From Rickettsiaceae bacterium (GTDB taxonomy: Bacteria > Pseudomonadota > Alphaproteobacteria > Rickettsiales > Rickettsiaceae), in contig JAIOYM010000009.1 of the NCBI GenBank assembly GCA_021741085.1, forward strand, positions 1-21,512: a stretch of DNA of 21,512 nt, in the 5' to 3' direction. The position numbers and the translations under genes were made by a program. The notes below the pieces were generated by a model that saw only the letters and a list, made by a program, of their open reading frames with translations, was not told the DNA's origin and did no database searches. Of the stretch, positions 1 to 7,634 are shown piece by piece (position 1 is the stretch's first letter; the number at the start of each line of letters is the position of its first letter).

Positions 1-2
1 AT

Positions 3-62
3 AACGAGCATCGTATGCATCAAGGTATTAAGAATAAAATACCTGTACACATGATTGCTTGA
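3..62 (+). CDS. C-terminal end of a DDE transposase/integrase (5' part outside window)
   Basis: A frame open from the window edge reads NEHRMHQGIKNKIPVHMIA and stops at TGA 60-62. The pattern N-x-x-R-x-H-Q-G/S-I-x-x-x-x-P is the usual extreme C-terminus of the rve-type integrase core of IS3/IS481-like transposases, which move insertion sequences by DDE chemistry. Only about 19 residues are visible, so neither the catalytic residues nor the intactness of the gene can be judged. A 53-bp palindrome begins 9 bases after the stop, as expected near an IS end or a terminator. The family call rests on this short motif; the IS subgroup is not resolved. Confidence 0.55.
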   Translation, partial: NEHRMHQGIKNKIPVHMIA

Positions 63-70
63 TGTTGTTG

Positions 71-123
71 TTAGTGTGGATATGTGTAGAATTTTTAAAA
101 AATTATGCACATATCCTCACTAA
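71..123. repeat. 53-bp near-perfect palindrome downstream of the transposase
   Basis: The arms 71-96 and 98-123 are reverse complements at 23 of 26 positions (outer ends TTAGTG and CACTAA, inner parts GGATATGTG and CACATATCC), around an AT-rich centre at 97. Following a transposase stop, it may be an IS terminal structure or a bidirectional terminator. The palindrome is directly visible; its role is inferred. Confidence 0.8.
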
Positions 124-152
124 TCTTGTAACCGATTTGCTGAACCTATACA

Positions 153-250
153 GCAATGACGCTTCTACGTTACCGCTAGAAGATGTTGCTTTTCTTTATA
201 TTAGAATTGCCGGAATGCCTGGAAAGTCAAGCTTTAGCGTCATGACGCTC
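153..250 (+). repeat. Decayed copy of the dispersed intergenic repeat
   Basis: The stretch shares with the island at 13307-13790 the order GCAATGACGCTTCT, TTACCGCTAG, a T-rich part ending TTATATT, GAATTGCC and AATGCCT, and then GCGTCATGACG, which resembles the start of the opposed hairpin module. Point differences and shortening suggest an old copy. It lies between the transposase remnant and the 3' end of fusA. The 66-codon frame across it (59-259) is repeat sequence and not a credible gene. Confidence 0.75.
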
Positions 251-324
251 TTACCCTGACAAAGGGGTATGGTGACGATTTTTACAATTTTTTCAAGGAA
301 CTAATAATTTATGTGACTTAGGTA

Positions 325-358
325 GTTGTAACAATTGTAACAATAATTGAATTACAAC
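325..358 (-). terminator. Possible fusA terminator hairpin
   Basis: GTTGTAA (325-331) pairs with TTACAAC (352-358) and the inner CAATT pairs with AATTG, leaving a 2-base bulge and an 8-base loop. It lies 38 bases past the fusA stop. No clear T-run follows on the minus strand, so a rho-independent role is uncertain. The remaining bases of 1-395 show nothing else I can name. Confidence 0.3.
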
Positions 359-395
359 ACCTATATATTAGCATTAATCGGCTAGATAAATATTA

Positions 396-2468
396 TTATC
401 CGCGTTTTATAATAGTTTCAGCGATATTACTTGGTACTTGTTCATAATGAGAGAATACCATGCTATACTGAGCTCTTCCTTGGGAAATAGATCTTAAATT
501 ACCTACATATCCAAACATTTGAGCAAGAGGTACATAAGCCAATATAACCTGAGCATTACCTCTAGCCTCCATAGAGTTAACTTGTCCTCTGCGGCTACTT
601 ATATCACCTATAATATCACCCATATAATCTTGTGGAGTTACTACTTCGACTTTCATTATAGGCTCTAAGATTTTTGGAGCAGCTTTAGGCATAGCTTCTC
701 TGTATGCATCTTTAGATGCGATTTCAAATGCTAAAACACTAGAGTCAACATCGTGGAAACCACCATCAATAACTGTAGCTTTAAAGTCTATAGTTGGATA
801 ACCAGCAACTATACCACTCTCTTTAATAGCTTCTAAACCTTTTTGGATGCCCGGTATATATTCTTTTGGAATAGCACCACCAACAATTTTGCTTTCAAAA
901 ACAAATCCTGACCCTGGCTCCAACGGAGAAAAAATAACTTTTAACCTCGCAAATTGTCCAGCACCACCACTTTGTTTTTTATGCGTATAATCTACTGTAT
1001 ATTCTTTACCTATCGTCTCTCTATAAGCTACTCTTGGTTCACCTACAGCTGCTTCTACTTTGAATTCGCGAAGCATACGATCTACAATAATTTCAAGATG
1101 CAATTCACCCATTCCTTTAATTGTAGTTTGCCCAGTTTCTGGATCGGTAGCAACTTTAAGAGAAGGATCTTCAGCAGCAAGTTTAGATAAAGCTACACCC
1201 ATTTTCTCTTGATCTGCAGTGGATTTTGGCTCAATAGCAAGTTCAATAACTGGCTCTGGGAAATCCATTCTCTCAAGTATTACAGGGTTTTCAGCTGAAC
1301 ATAAAGTATCTCCAGTAGTTGTTAATTTCAGACCAGCTAATGCAACTATGTCACCCGCTTTCGCCTCTTTAATATCTTCCCTATCCTTTGCATGCATCAA
1401 TAAAATTCTTCCAACTTTTTCGGTTTTATCTTTAACACTGTTGGTAACTGTTGTTGAAGCGTTTAACTTACCTGAATATATTCTTATAAATGTTAATGAA
1501 CCAACAAATGGATCGTTCATAACTTTAAACGCTAAAGCTGCGAATGGTTCTGCAACAGATATTGGCTTCTGAAATTCTTCGTCTGTTTTTGTATTTATAG
1601 CCTTTACAAAACCTATATCTGATGGAGAAGGCAGGTAATCTACTACCGCATCAAGCAATGGTTGAACACCTTTGTTTTTGAACGCACTTCCACATAATAC
1701 AGGTACTAATTTTCCACTAATTACACCTCTGCGAATGCAATCTTTAATTTCTTTTATAGTAACTACACCACCTTCCAAATATTTAATCATGACTTCGTCG
1801 TCCATCTCAACAACCATGTCAACTAGTAGCTTGTGATATTCATCCGCTTTATCTTTCATTTCGGCTGGTATCTCTACATAAGAATATTCGGCTCCTAAGT
1901 CTTCATTCTTCCAAACTATAGCCTTCATCTCTACTAGATCGATTACTCCTTTGAAATTTTCCTCAACACCTAGTGGAAGTTGTATTACCAAAGCATTGGC
2001 TCCTAAACGTGATTTAATCATATTCACGCATCTAAAGAAGTCAGCTCCCATACGATCCATTTTGTTAACAAAACAAATACGAGGAACCATGTATTTATCA
2101 GCCTGACGCCAAACAGTTTCAGATTGTGGTTCTACACCAGCAACTCCATCAAAAACTGCTACGGCTCCATCTAGAACTCTCAAAGAACGCTCTACTTCAA
2201 TTGTAAAATCAACGTGACCCGGAGTATCAATTATATTTACCACTATACCCTTCCATGAGCATGTTGTAGCAGCAGAGGTTATTGTTATACCTCTTTCTTG
2301 CTCTTGAACCATCCAATCCATGGTAGCTCCACCATCATGCACTTCACCTATTTGGTGACTTTTACCTGTATAATATAATATACGCTCAGTTGTGGTAGTC
2401 TTACCTGCATCTATGTGAGCACAAATACCAATATTTCTTATACCGCCTAAATCTATCTTTGATGACAT
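396..2468 (-). CDS. fusA: Elongation factor G
   Basis: Translational GTPase that drives ribosome translocation after peptide transfer and helps recycle ribosomes. The 690 residues are near the usual ~690-700. GTPase motifs are in order: P-loop AHIDAGKT (17-24), switch region GITITSAATT (60-69), DTPGH (81-85), NKMD (135-138) and a later SAFKNKG. The C-terminal half has the domain III-V motifs, including GMGELHLE and the GGFHDVDSS region. It starts 18 bases after the rpsG stop, as last gene of rpsL-rpsG-fusA. The upstream Shine-Dalgarno is weak, so coupling to rpsG translation is likely. No tuf, secE or nusG follows; instead there is repeat and IS debris. Identification is secure. Confidence 0.98.
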   Translation of the reverse strand: MSSKIDLGGIRNIGICAHIDAGKTTTTERILYYTGKSHQIGEVHDGGATMDWMVQEQERGITITSAATTCSWKGIVVNIIDTPGHVDFTIEVERSLRVLDGAVAVFDGVAGVEPQSETVWRQADKYMVPRICFVNKMDRMGADFFRCVNMIKSRLGANALVIQLPLGVEENFKGVIDLVEMKAIVWKNEDLGAEYSYVEIPAEMKDKADEYHKLLVDMVVEMDDEVMIKYLEGGVVTIKEIKDCIRRGVISGKLVPVLCGSAFKNKGVQPLLDAVVDYLPSPSDIGFVKAINTKTDEEFQKPISVAEPFAALAFKVMNDPFVGSLTFIRIYSGKLNASTTVTNSVKDKTEKVGRILLMHAKDREDIKEAKAGDIVALAGLKLTTTGDTLCSAENPVILERMDFPEPVIELAIEPKSTADQEKMGVALSKLAAEDPSLKVATDPETGQTTIKGMGELHLEIIVDRMLREFKVEAAVGEPRVAYRETIGKEYTVDYTHKKQSGGAGQFARLKVIFSPLEPGSGFVFESKIVGGAIPKEYIPGIQKGLEAIKESGIVAGYPTIDFKATVIDGGFHDVDSSVLAFEIASKDAYREAMPKAAPKILEPIMKVEVVTPQDYMGDIIGDISSRRGQVNSMEARGNAQVILAYVPLAQMFGYVGNLRSISQGRAQYSMVFSHYEQVPSNIAETIIKRG

Positions 2469-2486
2469 ATAATTTTTTTTCTAACT

Positions 2487-2987
2487 TTATCTTTGTGGGG
2501 CTACAGGTTTATTTCTTTTAGGATTAAAGTGAGCAAATGCTCTATTAGCTTCTGCCATTTTATGAGTATCTTCACGAGACTTGATTGAAGCACCTTTTTT
2601 ATTGTAGGCATCAAAAAGTTCCTCAGATAATTTCTCCATCATGCTCTTTTCTGAACGTTTAGAGCAAGACTTTATAATCCAGCGTATAGCTAAAGCTTCC
2701 GCTCTGTGTTTATCAACAGCATCTGGAACTTGATAGTTAGCACCACCAACCCTTACACTTTTAACTTCAAGCACTGGCTTTATGTTATCCATTGCTGTGC
2801 AAAAAACTTCAAAGCCATCTGCCTTGTGTTTAGAAGTAATACGATCAAGAGCGGAATAAACTATTTTTTCCGCCAAAGCTTTTTTACCTTGTTCCATAAC
2901 CTTGTTAATGAATTTAGCCAAGGTTACACTGTTAAATTTGATATCCGGAAGAATTTCGCGCTTCTTTGCTGCGTGACGTCTAGACAT
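2487..2987 (-). CDS. rpsG: 30S ribosomal protein S7
   Basis: Primary binding protein of the 3' domain of 16S rRNA, which organises the head of the small subunit near the E site. The N-terminus MSRRHAAKKREILPD and the later motifs KPVLEVKSVRVGGANYQVP and RAFAHF are typical of S7. At 166 residues it is slightly longer than the common ~156, from a few extra C-terminal residues (FNPKRNKPVAPQR). It is the middle gene of the str operon, 34 bases after rpsL. Upstream there is only a weak AGG ahead of the ATG, which suggests partly coupled translation. Confidence 0.97.
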   Translation of the reverse strand: MSRRHAAKKREILPDIKFNSVTLAKFINKVMEQGKKALAEKIVYSALDRITSKHKADGFEVFCTAMDNIKPVLEVKSVRVGGANYQVPDAVDKHRAEALAIRWIIKSCSKRSEKSMMEKLSEELFDAYNKKGASIKSREDTHKMAEANRAFAHFNPKRNKPVAPQR

Positions 2988-3021
2988 ATATTTATATACC
3001 TGTTTATTATACGTTATTTAA

Positions 3022-3399
3022 TTATTTAGATTTAGGAAGTTTAGCGCCATATAAAGAACGGCCTTGCTTACGATTTTTTACACCTAAAGTATCAAGTGCA
3101 CCACGTACTATATGGTAGCGCACACCTGGTAGATCGGGAACACGCCCACCACGAACTAATACCACAGAGTGCTCCTGTAAATTGTGGCCTTCACCAGGAA
3201 TGTAAGCTATTACACGCTGACCGTTAGAAAGTCTAACTACAGCAACTTTACGCAAAGCTGAGTTAGGCTTTTTTGGAGTCTGAGTTTTTACAATCAAGCA
3301 TACTGCTTTTTTGAATGGATTTCCCTCTAAAGCTGGGGACTTAGATTTAGTTTTTTTTGCTTGCCTTGGAAAGCGTACTAATTGATTAATTGTTGGCAT
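3022..3399 (-). CDS. rpsL: 30S ribosomal protein S12
   Basis: Decoding-centre protein of the small subunit, important for accuracy and the classical site of streptomycin resistance mutations. The 125 residues contain TPKKPNSALRK (41-51), with the Lys equivalent to E. coli Lys42 at position 43, then GEGHNLQEHS (69-78) and RGGRVPDLPGVRYH (83-96). In the last motif position 88 is Pro, where E. coli has Lys87 in mature numbering; the next residue, Asp89, is the one that is methylthiolated in E. coli. AGAGGA lies shortly before the ATG. First gene of the rpsL-rpsG-fusA operon, with a good sigma-70 promoter about 60-85 bases upstream. Confidence 0.98.
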   Translation of the reverse strand: MPTINQLVRFPRQAKKTKSKSPALEGNPFKKAVCLIVKTQTPKKPNSALRKVAVVRLSNGQRVIAYIPGEGHNLQEHSVVLVRGGRVPDLPGVRYHIVRGALDTLGVKNRKQGRSLYGAKLPKSK

Positions 3400-3456
3400 T
3401 AAAATCCTCTAATTTTGTTTTATTCGTTTATATTTTTCTTGTCATAATAATCAAAC

Positions 3457-3485
3457 ATCGTAACATCAAAAAAATCCTGTGTCAA
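3457..3485 (-). promoter_or_regulatory. Sigma-70 promoter for rpsL-rpsG-fusA
   Basis: On the minus strand a perfect TTGACA (-35, 3480-3485) is followed by a 17-base spacer and TACGAT (-10, 3457-3462). The predicted start is near 3450, giving a leader of about 50 bases to the rpsL ATG. It separates the str operon from smpB in a 252-base gap that holds nothing else recognisable. Confidence 0.65.
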
Positions 3486-3651
3486 TATAATCTACTATAA
3501 TTATATCACTAATTCTTCAAAGTTTTTCAATCAAAATTATCGCAAACAGTTTTACATAACTTGCTTAAATGAGTTTATATTTTTTATGAGTCATTAAATA
3601 GCAACTAAAAAACTTAATAACCACTTTTAAAAAACCCTATATAAAAATTCT

Positions 3652-4128
3652 TTAACCATTAGACTTAAGAAGTCTATGTTGCTCTCTATTCCAATCTTTT
3701 TGCTTTAAAGCTTCTCGTTTATCATGTAACTGCTTACCTTTCACTAAAGCTATCTCTAACTTTGCAAGATTCCTGCTATTAAAATAAATCGACAAAGGAA
3801 CGGAGCTAAAACCTTTTTGCTTAATTTTTCCAATAATTTTGTTTATTTCTTTTCTGTGCAATAAAAGCTTTCTCTGTCTTTTGTTTGCATAGTCGTTCTT
3901 GTAAGCTTTATCGTAATAACCTATGTGCATATTAATAACACACATCTCATTATTATTCTCTAAAACATATGCATCTTCTAAACTTACTTTACCTTGCCTT
4001 AAAGCTTTAACTTCAGAGCCTAATAAAGAGATGCCAGTTTCAAATTTATCTTCTATAAAATACTCAAAACGAGCTCTTCTGTTGGTAGCAATTATAGTTT
4101 TTTTTTCTAAAGGTTGTTTATTATTCAT
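3652..4128 (-). CDS. smpB: SsrA (tmRNA)-binding protein SmpB
   Basis: Binds tmRNA and carries it to stalled ribosomes in trans-translation. 158 residues, near the usual ~150-160. Family motifs: NRRARFEYFIED (16-27), GISLLGSEVKALRQGKVSLE, and the end region KGKQLHDKREALKQKDWNRE, leading into the basic tail that becomes helical in the ribosomal mRNA channel. It begins 14 bases after the icd stop; the nearest purine-rich SD-like stretch (GGGGGAG) lies inside the last icd codons, rather far from the ATG, which suggests translation linked to icd. No separate promoter is evident. tmRNA itself is not in the window. Confidence 0.96.
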   Translation of the reverse strand: MNNKQPLEKKTIIATNRRARFEYFIEDKFETGISLLGSEVKALRQGKVSLEDAYVLENNNEMCVINMHIGYYDKAYKNDYANKRQRKLLLHRKEINKIIGKIKQKGFSSVPLSIYFNSRNLAKLEIALVKGKQLHDKREALKQKDWNREQHRLLKSNG

Positions 4129-4142
4129 TATGTACTATTGCT

Positions 4143-5588
4143 TTACTCCCCCTGGGCTAAACTATATCCTAACTTAGTACCAAATTTATATAAGTTGGCT
4201 GTTTGGACGAAATCCACCTGTGCTTTAGCTAAATTTGCAAGCAAAATGGATATATCCGAGTGATTTACTACCGATTCGTCTTTACGCATAAATCTAAGCT
4301 GCCAATGGTCGGACATAATTTGAAAATCTTCTTGATTACTTGGCCATAATTTTAACCCCTTACTAGCAAGGGTTTTTAACTCAAATCCTGCTAGATCTAA
4401 CTGTAAAATTTTGTTTGCTATAGCAGTTGGGCTAGTAGTTTTGATATCGCAAAAGACATCAACCCCATGTAAAGTTTTTTCTTCAGAAGAATCTATAAAT
4501 ATTTTTGTCTGTTGATGCGTTGAATCAATATTTTTGTTTCTATAATTCGCTGTAGCAAGAGTCTTAGGTATTTTACCGAGCCTTGCAACTACAGCAGCGG
4601 CAAAATTTTTAGTTGAAGCTAATTCCCTACTACCCTTACCATAAATATCGGTAGTATGTATTCCTTCTTCTATAGTAACTTTCCAAGCATTCTCTATTAA
4701 ATTGGCGTGATCACACATATCAAGATACACCAACATCATAATAGCTGCATTCAACAATCCGGAAGGGTTAGCAATATCTTTTCCAGCAATATCAGGCGCA
4801 GAGCCATGTACGGCTTCAAACATAGCATAATCAGTGCCCACGTTAGCTGAACCAGCTATTCCAACAGAACCAGAAACCTCCGCAGCAACATCGGAAATAA
4901 TATCTCCGTATAAGTTACTGGTAACTATTACCTCAAACAACTCAGGCTTGGTAGCAATTCTAGCAGTTCCTATATCTACTATGTAATGATTGTTTTTAAT
5001 ATCAGCATATTCCACCGCAACTTTATCAAATATTTTATGAAAAATACCATCGGAAAACTTCATAATATTATCCTTGCTAAGACAAGAAACCAACTTTTTG
5101 TTATTTTGTCTTGCATACTCAAAAGCATAGCGAATTATTTTTTCACTACCAGTAGATGTAATTAATTTAATAGACTCATAACAGTTATGACTATGTCTAT
5201 ACTCAATTCCAGCATAAAGATCTTCCTCGTTCTCTCTTACTATCACTAGATCTAGATTAGGATGAGCTGTTTTTATGAAAGGCGAATAACATATCACGGG
5301 TCTGACATTAGCAAATAAACCTAAAGCTTTACGCAAGGTAACATTTAAACTTTTATAACCTCCACCTTGTGGCGTTGTAATTGGCGCTTTTAGTAGAACT
5401 TTTGTGCGAGCAATAGACTCCCAAGCAGCTTCATTAATACCAGAAGTATAATTTCTACGATATAATTTTTCTCCAATTTCTATGGTTTCAATAGTAAGCG
5501 GTGTTTTTGCTTCCTTTAATATATGGAGTACGGCATCCATTATTTCTGGGCCAATTCCATCTCCATAGGCTACGGTTATTGCTCGCAT
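4143..5588 (-). CDS. icd: Isocitrate dehydrogenase, long Rickettsia/Thermus type
   Basis: Oxidatively decarboxylates isocitrate to 2-oxoglutarate in the TCA cycle; NADP is the usual cofactor in this subfamily. Nucleotide and substrate motifs are clear: YGDGIGPE (8-15), SLNVTLRKALGLFANVRP (80-97), the active-site VREN with Arg118, LYAGIEY (124-130), metal-ligand region NLYGDIISD (225-233) and HGSAPDIAGKDIANPSG (261-277). The core ends near 340; the remaining ~140 residues are the extra C-terminal domain of the Thermus/Rickettsia form, absent from E. coli Icd, hence 481 residues. A strong AGGAGG (5592-5597) sits 3 bases before the ATG. It is followed closely by smpB. Confidence 0.95.
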   Translation of the reverse strand: MRAITVAYGDGIGPEIMDAVLHILKEAKTPLTIETIEIGEKLYRRNYTSGINEAAWESIARTKVLLKAPITTPQGGGYKSLNVTLRKALGLFANVRPVICYSPFIKTAHPNLDLVIVRENEEDLYAGIEYRHSHNCYESIKLITSTGSEKIIRYAFEYARQNNKKLVSCLSKDNIMKFSDGIFHKIFDKVAVEYADIKNNHYIVDIGTARIATKPELFEVIVTSNLYGDIISDVAAEVSGSVGIAGSANVGTDYAMFEAVHGSAPDIAGKDIANPSGLLNAAIMMLVYLDMCDHANLIENAWKVTIEEGIHTTDIYGKGSRELASTKNFAAAVVARLGKIPKTLATANYRNKNIDSTHQQTKIFIDSSEEKTLHGVDVFCDIKTTSPTAIANKILQLDLAGFELKTLASKGLKLWPSNQEDFQIMSDHWQLRFMRKDESVVNHSDISILLANLAKAQVDFVQTANLYKFGTKLGYSLAQGE

Positions 5589-5678
5589 AATCCTCCTAAT
5601 AAATTTTTAAGAACTGAATGTATTTTGCTGTAGCACCCATCGCTAAAATCTGACAATTCGCTTAGCAATGATTGCAAA

Positions 5679-5707
5679 ATTATAGTAAAAATATAGCACC
5701 TAATCAT
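5679..5707 (-). promoter_or_regulatory. Possible icd-smpB promoter
   Basis: On the minus strand a perfect -10 TATAAT lies at 5679-5684; at 17 bases upstream the -35 position reads ATGATT (3 of 6). The predicted leader to icd is about 85 bases. It sits in the 197-base murA-icd gap. The -10 is convincing but the -35 is weak. Confidence 0.4.
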
Positions 5708-5785
5708 TAAAAAGCATACAGGTAAAACACTTGAAACAAATATATTGTTTGCGGCGCTTCTATATAAGGGCAATTGATGTCACAT

Positions 5786-7054
5786 TTATTCTTGATGTCG
5801 AGAGATTTTGGCTCCGCATTTACTCAAATTAACATCAAAATTCTCATACCCTCTATCTAAATGGTAGATTCGCTGGATCTTACTTTCACCTTGGGCTATC
5901 AAAGCTGCAATAACAAGAGATGCTGAGCAACGTAGATCGCTTGATATAACGGCAGCTCCATAAAAACTCTTTATTGGTTTAATGATAGCAGAATTATTCT
6001 GTATTGTAATATCAGCACCCATTCGACATAATTCTGGCACATGCATAAATCTATTATCAAAAATGTTCTCCGTCACCACGCTAGTACCGCTGGCAAGACA
6101 TAAAAAAGGTATGAATTGAGCTTGTAAGTCAGTAGGAAAGCCAGGATAAACTTGAGTATGTATATTAAGAGGTAGTATTTCACTCCCTTCGGCGTCAATG
6201 ATGATTGAGGTACCTTGCACATAATTTTTTACACCAGCTTGACTCAATTTGAACAATATATTTTCTATCGAATCAAAATCGTCGATACCATTTAACTCTA
6301 TTCTGCCTTTAGTAATTGCTGCTGCAAGCATATAAGTTCCTGCTTCAATTCTGTCAAACATAATGCTGTAATTAATGCCAGACAATTCTTTGACACCTCT
6401 TACCACTATATGATTAGAGCCAATATTGCGAATATCCGCCCCCATAGCATTTAACATATGGCACATATTTATAATTTCTGGCTCTTGCGCGCAATTATAA
6501 AAAGAACTAATACCTTCAGCAAGAGTAGCAGCCATAATAGCGGTGATTGTTGCTCCTACAGATACTAAATCGAAATTAAATTCTGTAGCCTTCAACTTAC
6601 CAGTGATACTAGCATCTATATAACCATGATCAAGGGTAATATTAGCACCCATGGCTTCAAGTACGGCTATGTGTAAATCAACTTTTCGTACGCCTATTGC
6701 ACAACCACCAGGAAGAGCTACTTTAGCTTTTCCGAACCTTGCTAATAAAGGAGCTAACACCCAAATAGAAGCACGCATTTTGCTTACAATCTCATAATTA
6801 GCAGTATAATTATTTATTCGCTGGCACGAAATATTGATTTTTTTATTTGCTATATCCCTAGATATTTGCCCACCCAAACTTTCGATTAACAAGCTCATGG
6901 TGCTAATATCGGAAACATTGGGAACATTATTAAGTTCAACTACATCTTCGGTTAAAATACTGGCAGCAATCATCGGCAAAGCCGCATTTTTAGCGCCGTT
7001 GATAGTAATTTTACCGCGAAGTTTTTGACCGCCACTAATTAACAGGTAATCCAT
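5786..7054 (-). CDS. murA: UDP-N-acetylglucosamine 1-carboxyvinyltransferase MurA
   Basis: Transfers enolpyruvate from PEP to UDP-GlcNAc, the first committed step of peptidoglycan synthesis, in the cytoplasm. 422 residues, the usual length. Visible hallmarks: NGAKNAALP with the catalytic Lys22, the active-site loop LPGGCAIG with Cys118 (E. coli Cys115, the residue alkylated by fosfomycin), and SDLRCSASLVIAAL with the conserved Arg of the C-terminal part. The internal duplication of the EPSP-synthase fold fits the length. Cysteine rather than aspartate in the loop predicts the fosfomycin-sensitive form. First gene of the minus block, with a divergent promoter region toward virB3. Confidence 0.97.
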   Translation of the reverse strand: MDYLLISGGQKLRGKITINGAKNAALPMIAASILTEDVVELNNVPNVSDISTMSLLIESLGGQISRDIANKKINISCQRINNYTANYEIVSKMRASIWVLAPLLARFGKAKVALPGGCAIGVRKVDLHIAVLEAMGANITLDHGYIDASITGKLKATEFNFDLVSVGATITAIMAATLAEGISSFYNCAQEPEIINMCHMLNAMGADIRNIGSNHIVVRGVKELSGINYSIMFDRIEAGTYMLAAAITKGRIELNGIDDFDSIENILFKLSQAGVKNYVQGTSIIIDAEGSEILPLNIHTQVYPGFPTDLQAQFIPFLCLASGTSVVTENIFDNRFMHVPELCRMGADITIQNNSAIIKPIKSFYGAAVISSDLRCSASLVIAALIAQGESKIQRIYHLDRGYENFDVNLSKCGAKISRHQE

Positions 7055-7134
7055 TTATTCTGTTTATTTTATTTAATAAATTTTTAATGCTATATAGTTA
7101 AAGCAAAAAGAATTTTTTTACTCATTGAGCAAAT

Positions 7135-7162
7135 TCTATAGCAAATTATCGTACATTTGCAA
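7135..7162 (-). promoter_or_regulatory. Possible murA promoter with extended -10
   Basis: On the minus strand TTGCAA (7157-7162), a 16-base spacer and TGC-TATAGA (-10 at 7135-7140) form a moderate sigma-70 promoter with an extended -10. The leader to murA would be about 75 bases. It is oriented away from the virB promoter. Confidence 0.4.
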
Positions 7163-7261
7163 GGCTTATGTTCCATAGCGTGAATTTTTTTTAAAATTAC
7201 ACTCTGTGGCATAACAAGCACATGTCGATTTCAATTTATCAACCATAAATAGTTATATTGC

Positions 7262-7290
7262 TTGGCATTTACTTCAATCAGTAATATCAT
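7262..7290 (+). promoter_or_regulatory. Sigma-70 promoter for the virB3-virB4-virB6 operon
   Basis: TTGGCA (-35, 7262-7267), a 17-base spacer and TATCAT (-10, 7285-7290) each match consensus at 5 of 6 positions. The predicted start near 7297 leaves a leader of about 34 bases with AGG ahead of the virB3 ATG at 7331. Confidence 0.6.
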
Positions 7291-7330
7291 TTAAATATGT
7301 GAGTTGCTAGGTATTTAATTAGGTAGAACA

Positions 7331-7618
7331 ATGTCATATCGTATAGTTGCTGATCCATTATTCATAGGGTTAACAAGACCTAACTTGATTTTGGGTGTTA
7401 GCTTTAAATTTGCTATTCTAAATATTCTAATTTCTGTAAATGCCTTTATTCAAACCTCTAATTTTAAAATAATTTTATTAGCCCTCTTGACGCATGGCAT
7501 AGGATATTACTTGTGTTTTAAAGAACCAAGATTTGTAGAGCTATATTTAACAAAATATACAAAATGCAATTTATGTTCTAACAAGATTTATTATGGTGGT
7601 AACTCCTATTTTGTGTAA
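7331..7618 (+). CDS. virB3: Type IV secretion system protein VirB3
   Basis: Small inner-membrane component of the type IV secretion channel that works together with the VirB4 ATPase. 95 residues, typical size. The N-terminal DPLFIGLTRPNLILGV (8-23) is the VirB3 signature. It is followed by hydrophobic stretches around 24-40 and 46-60, and by a C-terminal cytoplasmic tail with two Cys and the ending YYGGNSYFV common in rickettsial VirB3. It is first in the operon, 16 bases before virB4, as in other Rickettsiales. Confidence 0.93.
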   Translation: MSYRIVADPLFIGLTRPNLILGVSFKFAILNILISVNAFIQTSNFKIILLALLTHGIGYYLCFKEPRFVELYLTKYTKCNLCSNKIYYGGNSYFV

Positions 7619-7634
7619 TTGAGGTTTTCAGAAA

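Noticed and set aside
59..259. 66-codon plus-strand open frame
   Set aside because: It runs through the 53-bp palindrome and the decayed repeat, has no Shine-Dalgarno, and its composition is not protein-like.
954..1572. Plus-strand frames inside fusA
   Set aside because: Antisense to a conserved EF-G sequence, with no family match.
5576..5773. 65-codon minus-strand open frame between murA and icd
   Set aside because: It starts at TTG without a ribosome site, covers the probable icd promoter and reads through the icd Shine-Dalgarno into the icd start; best explained as chance.
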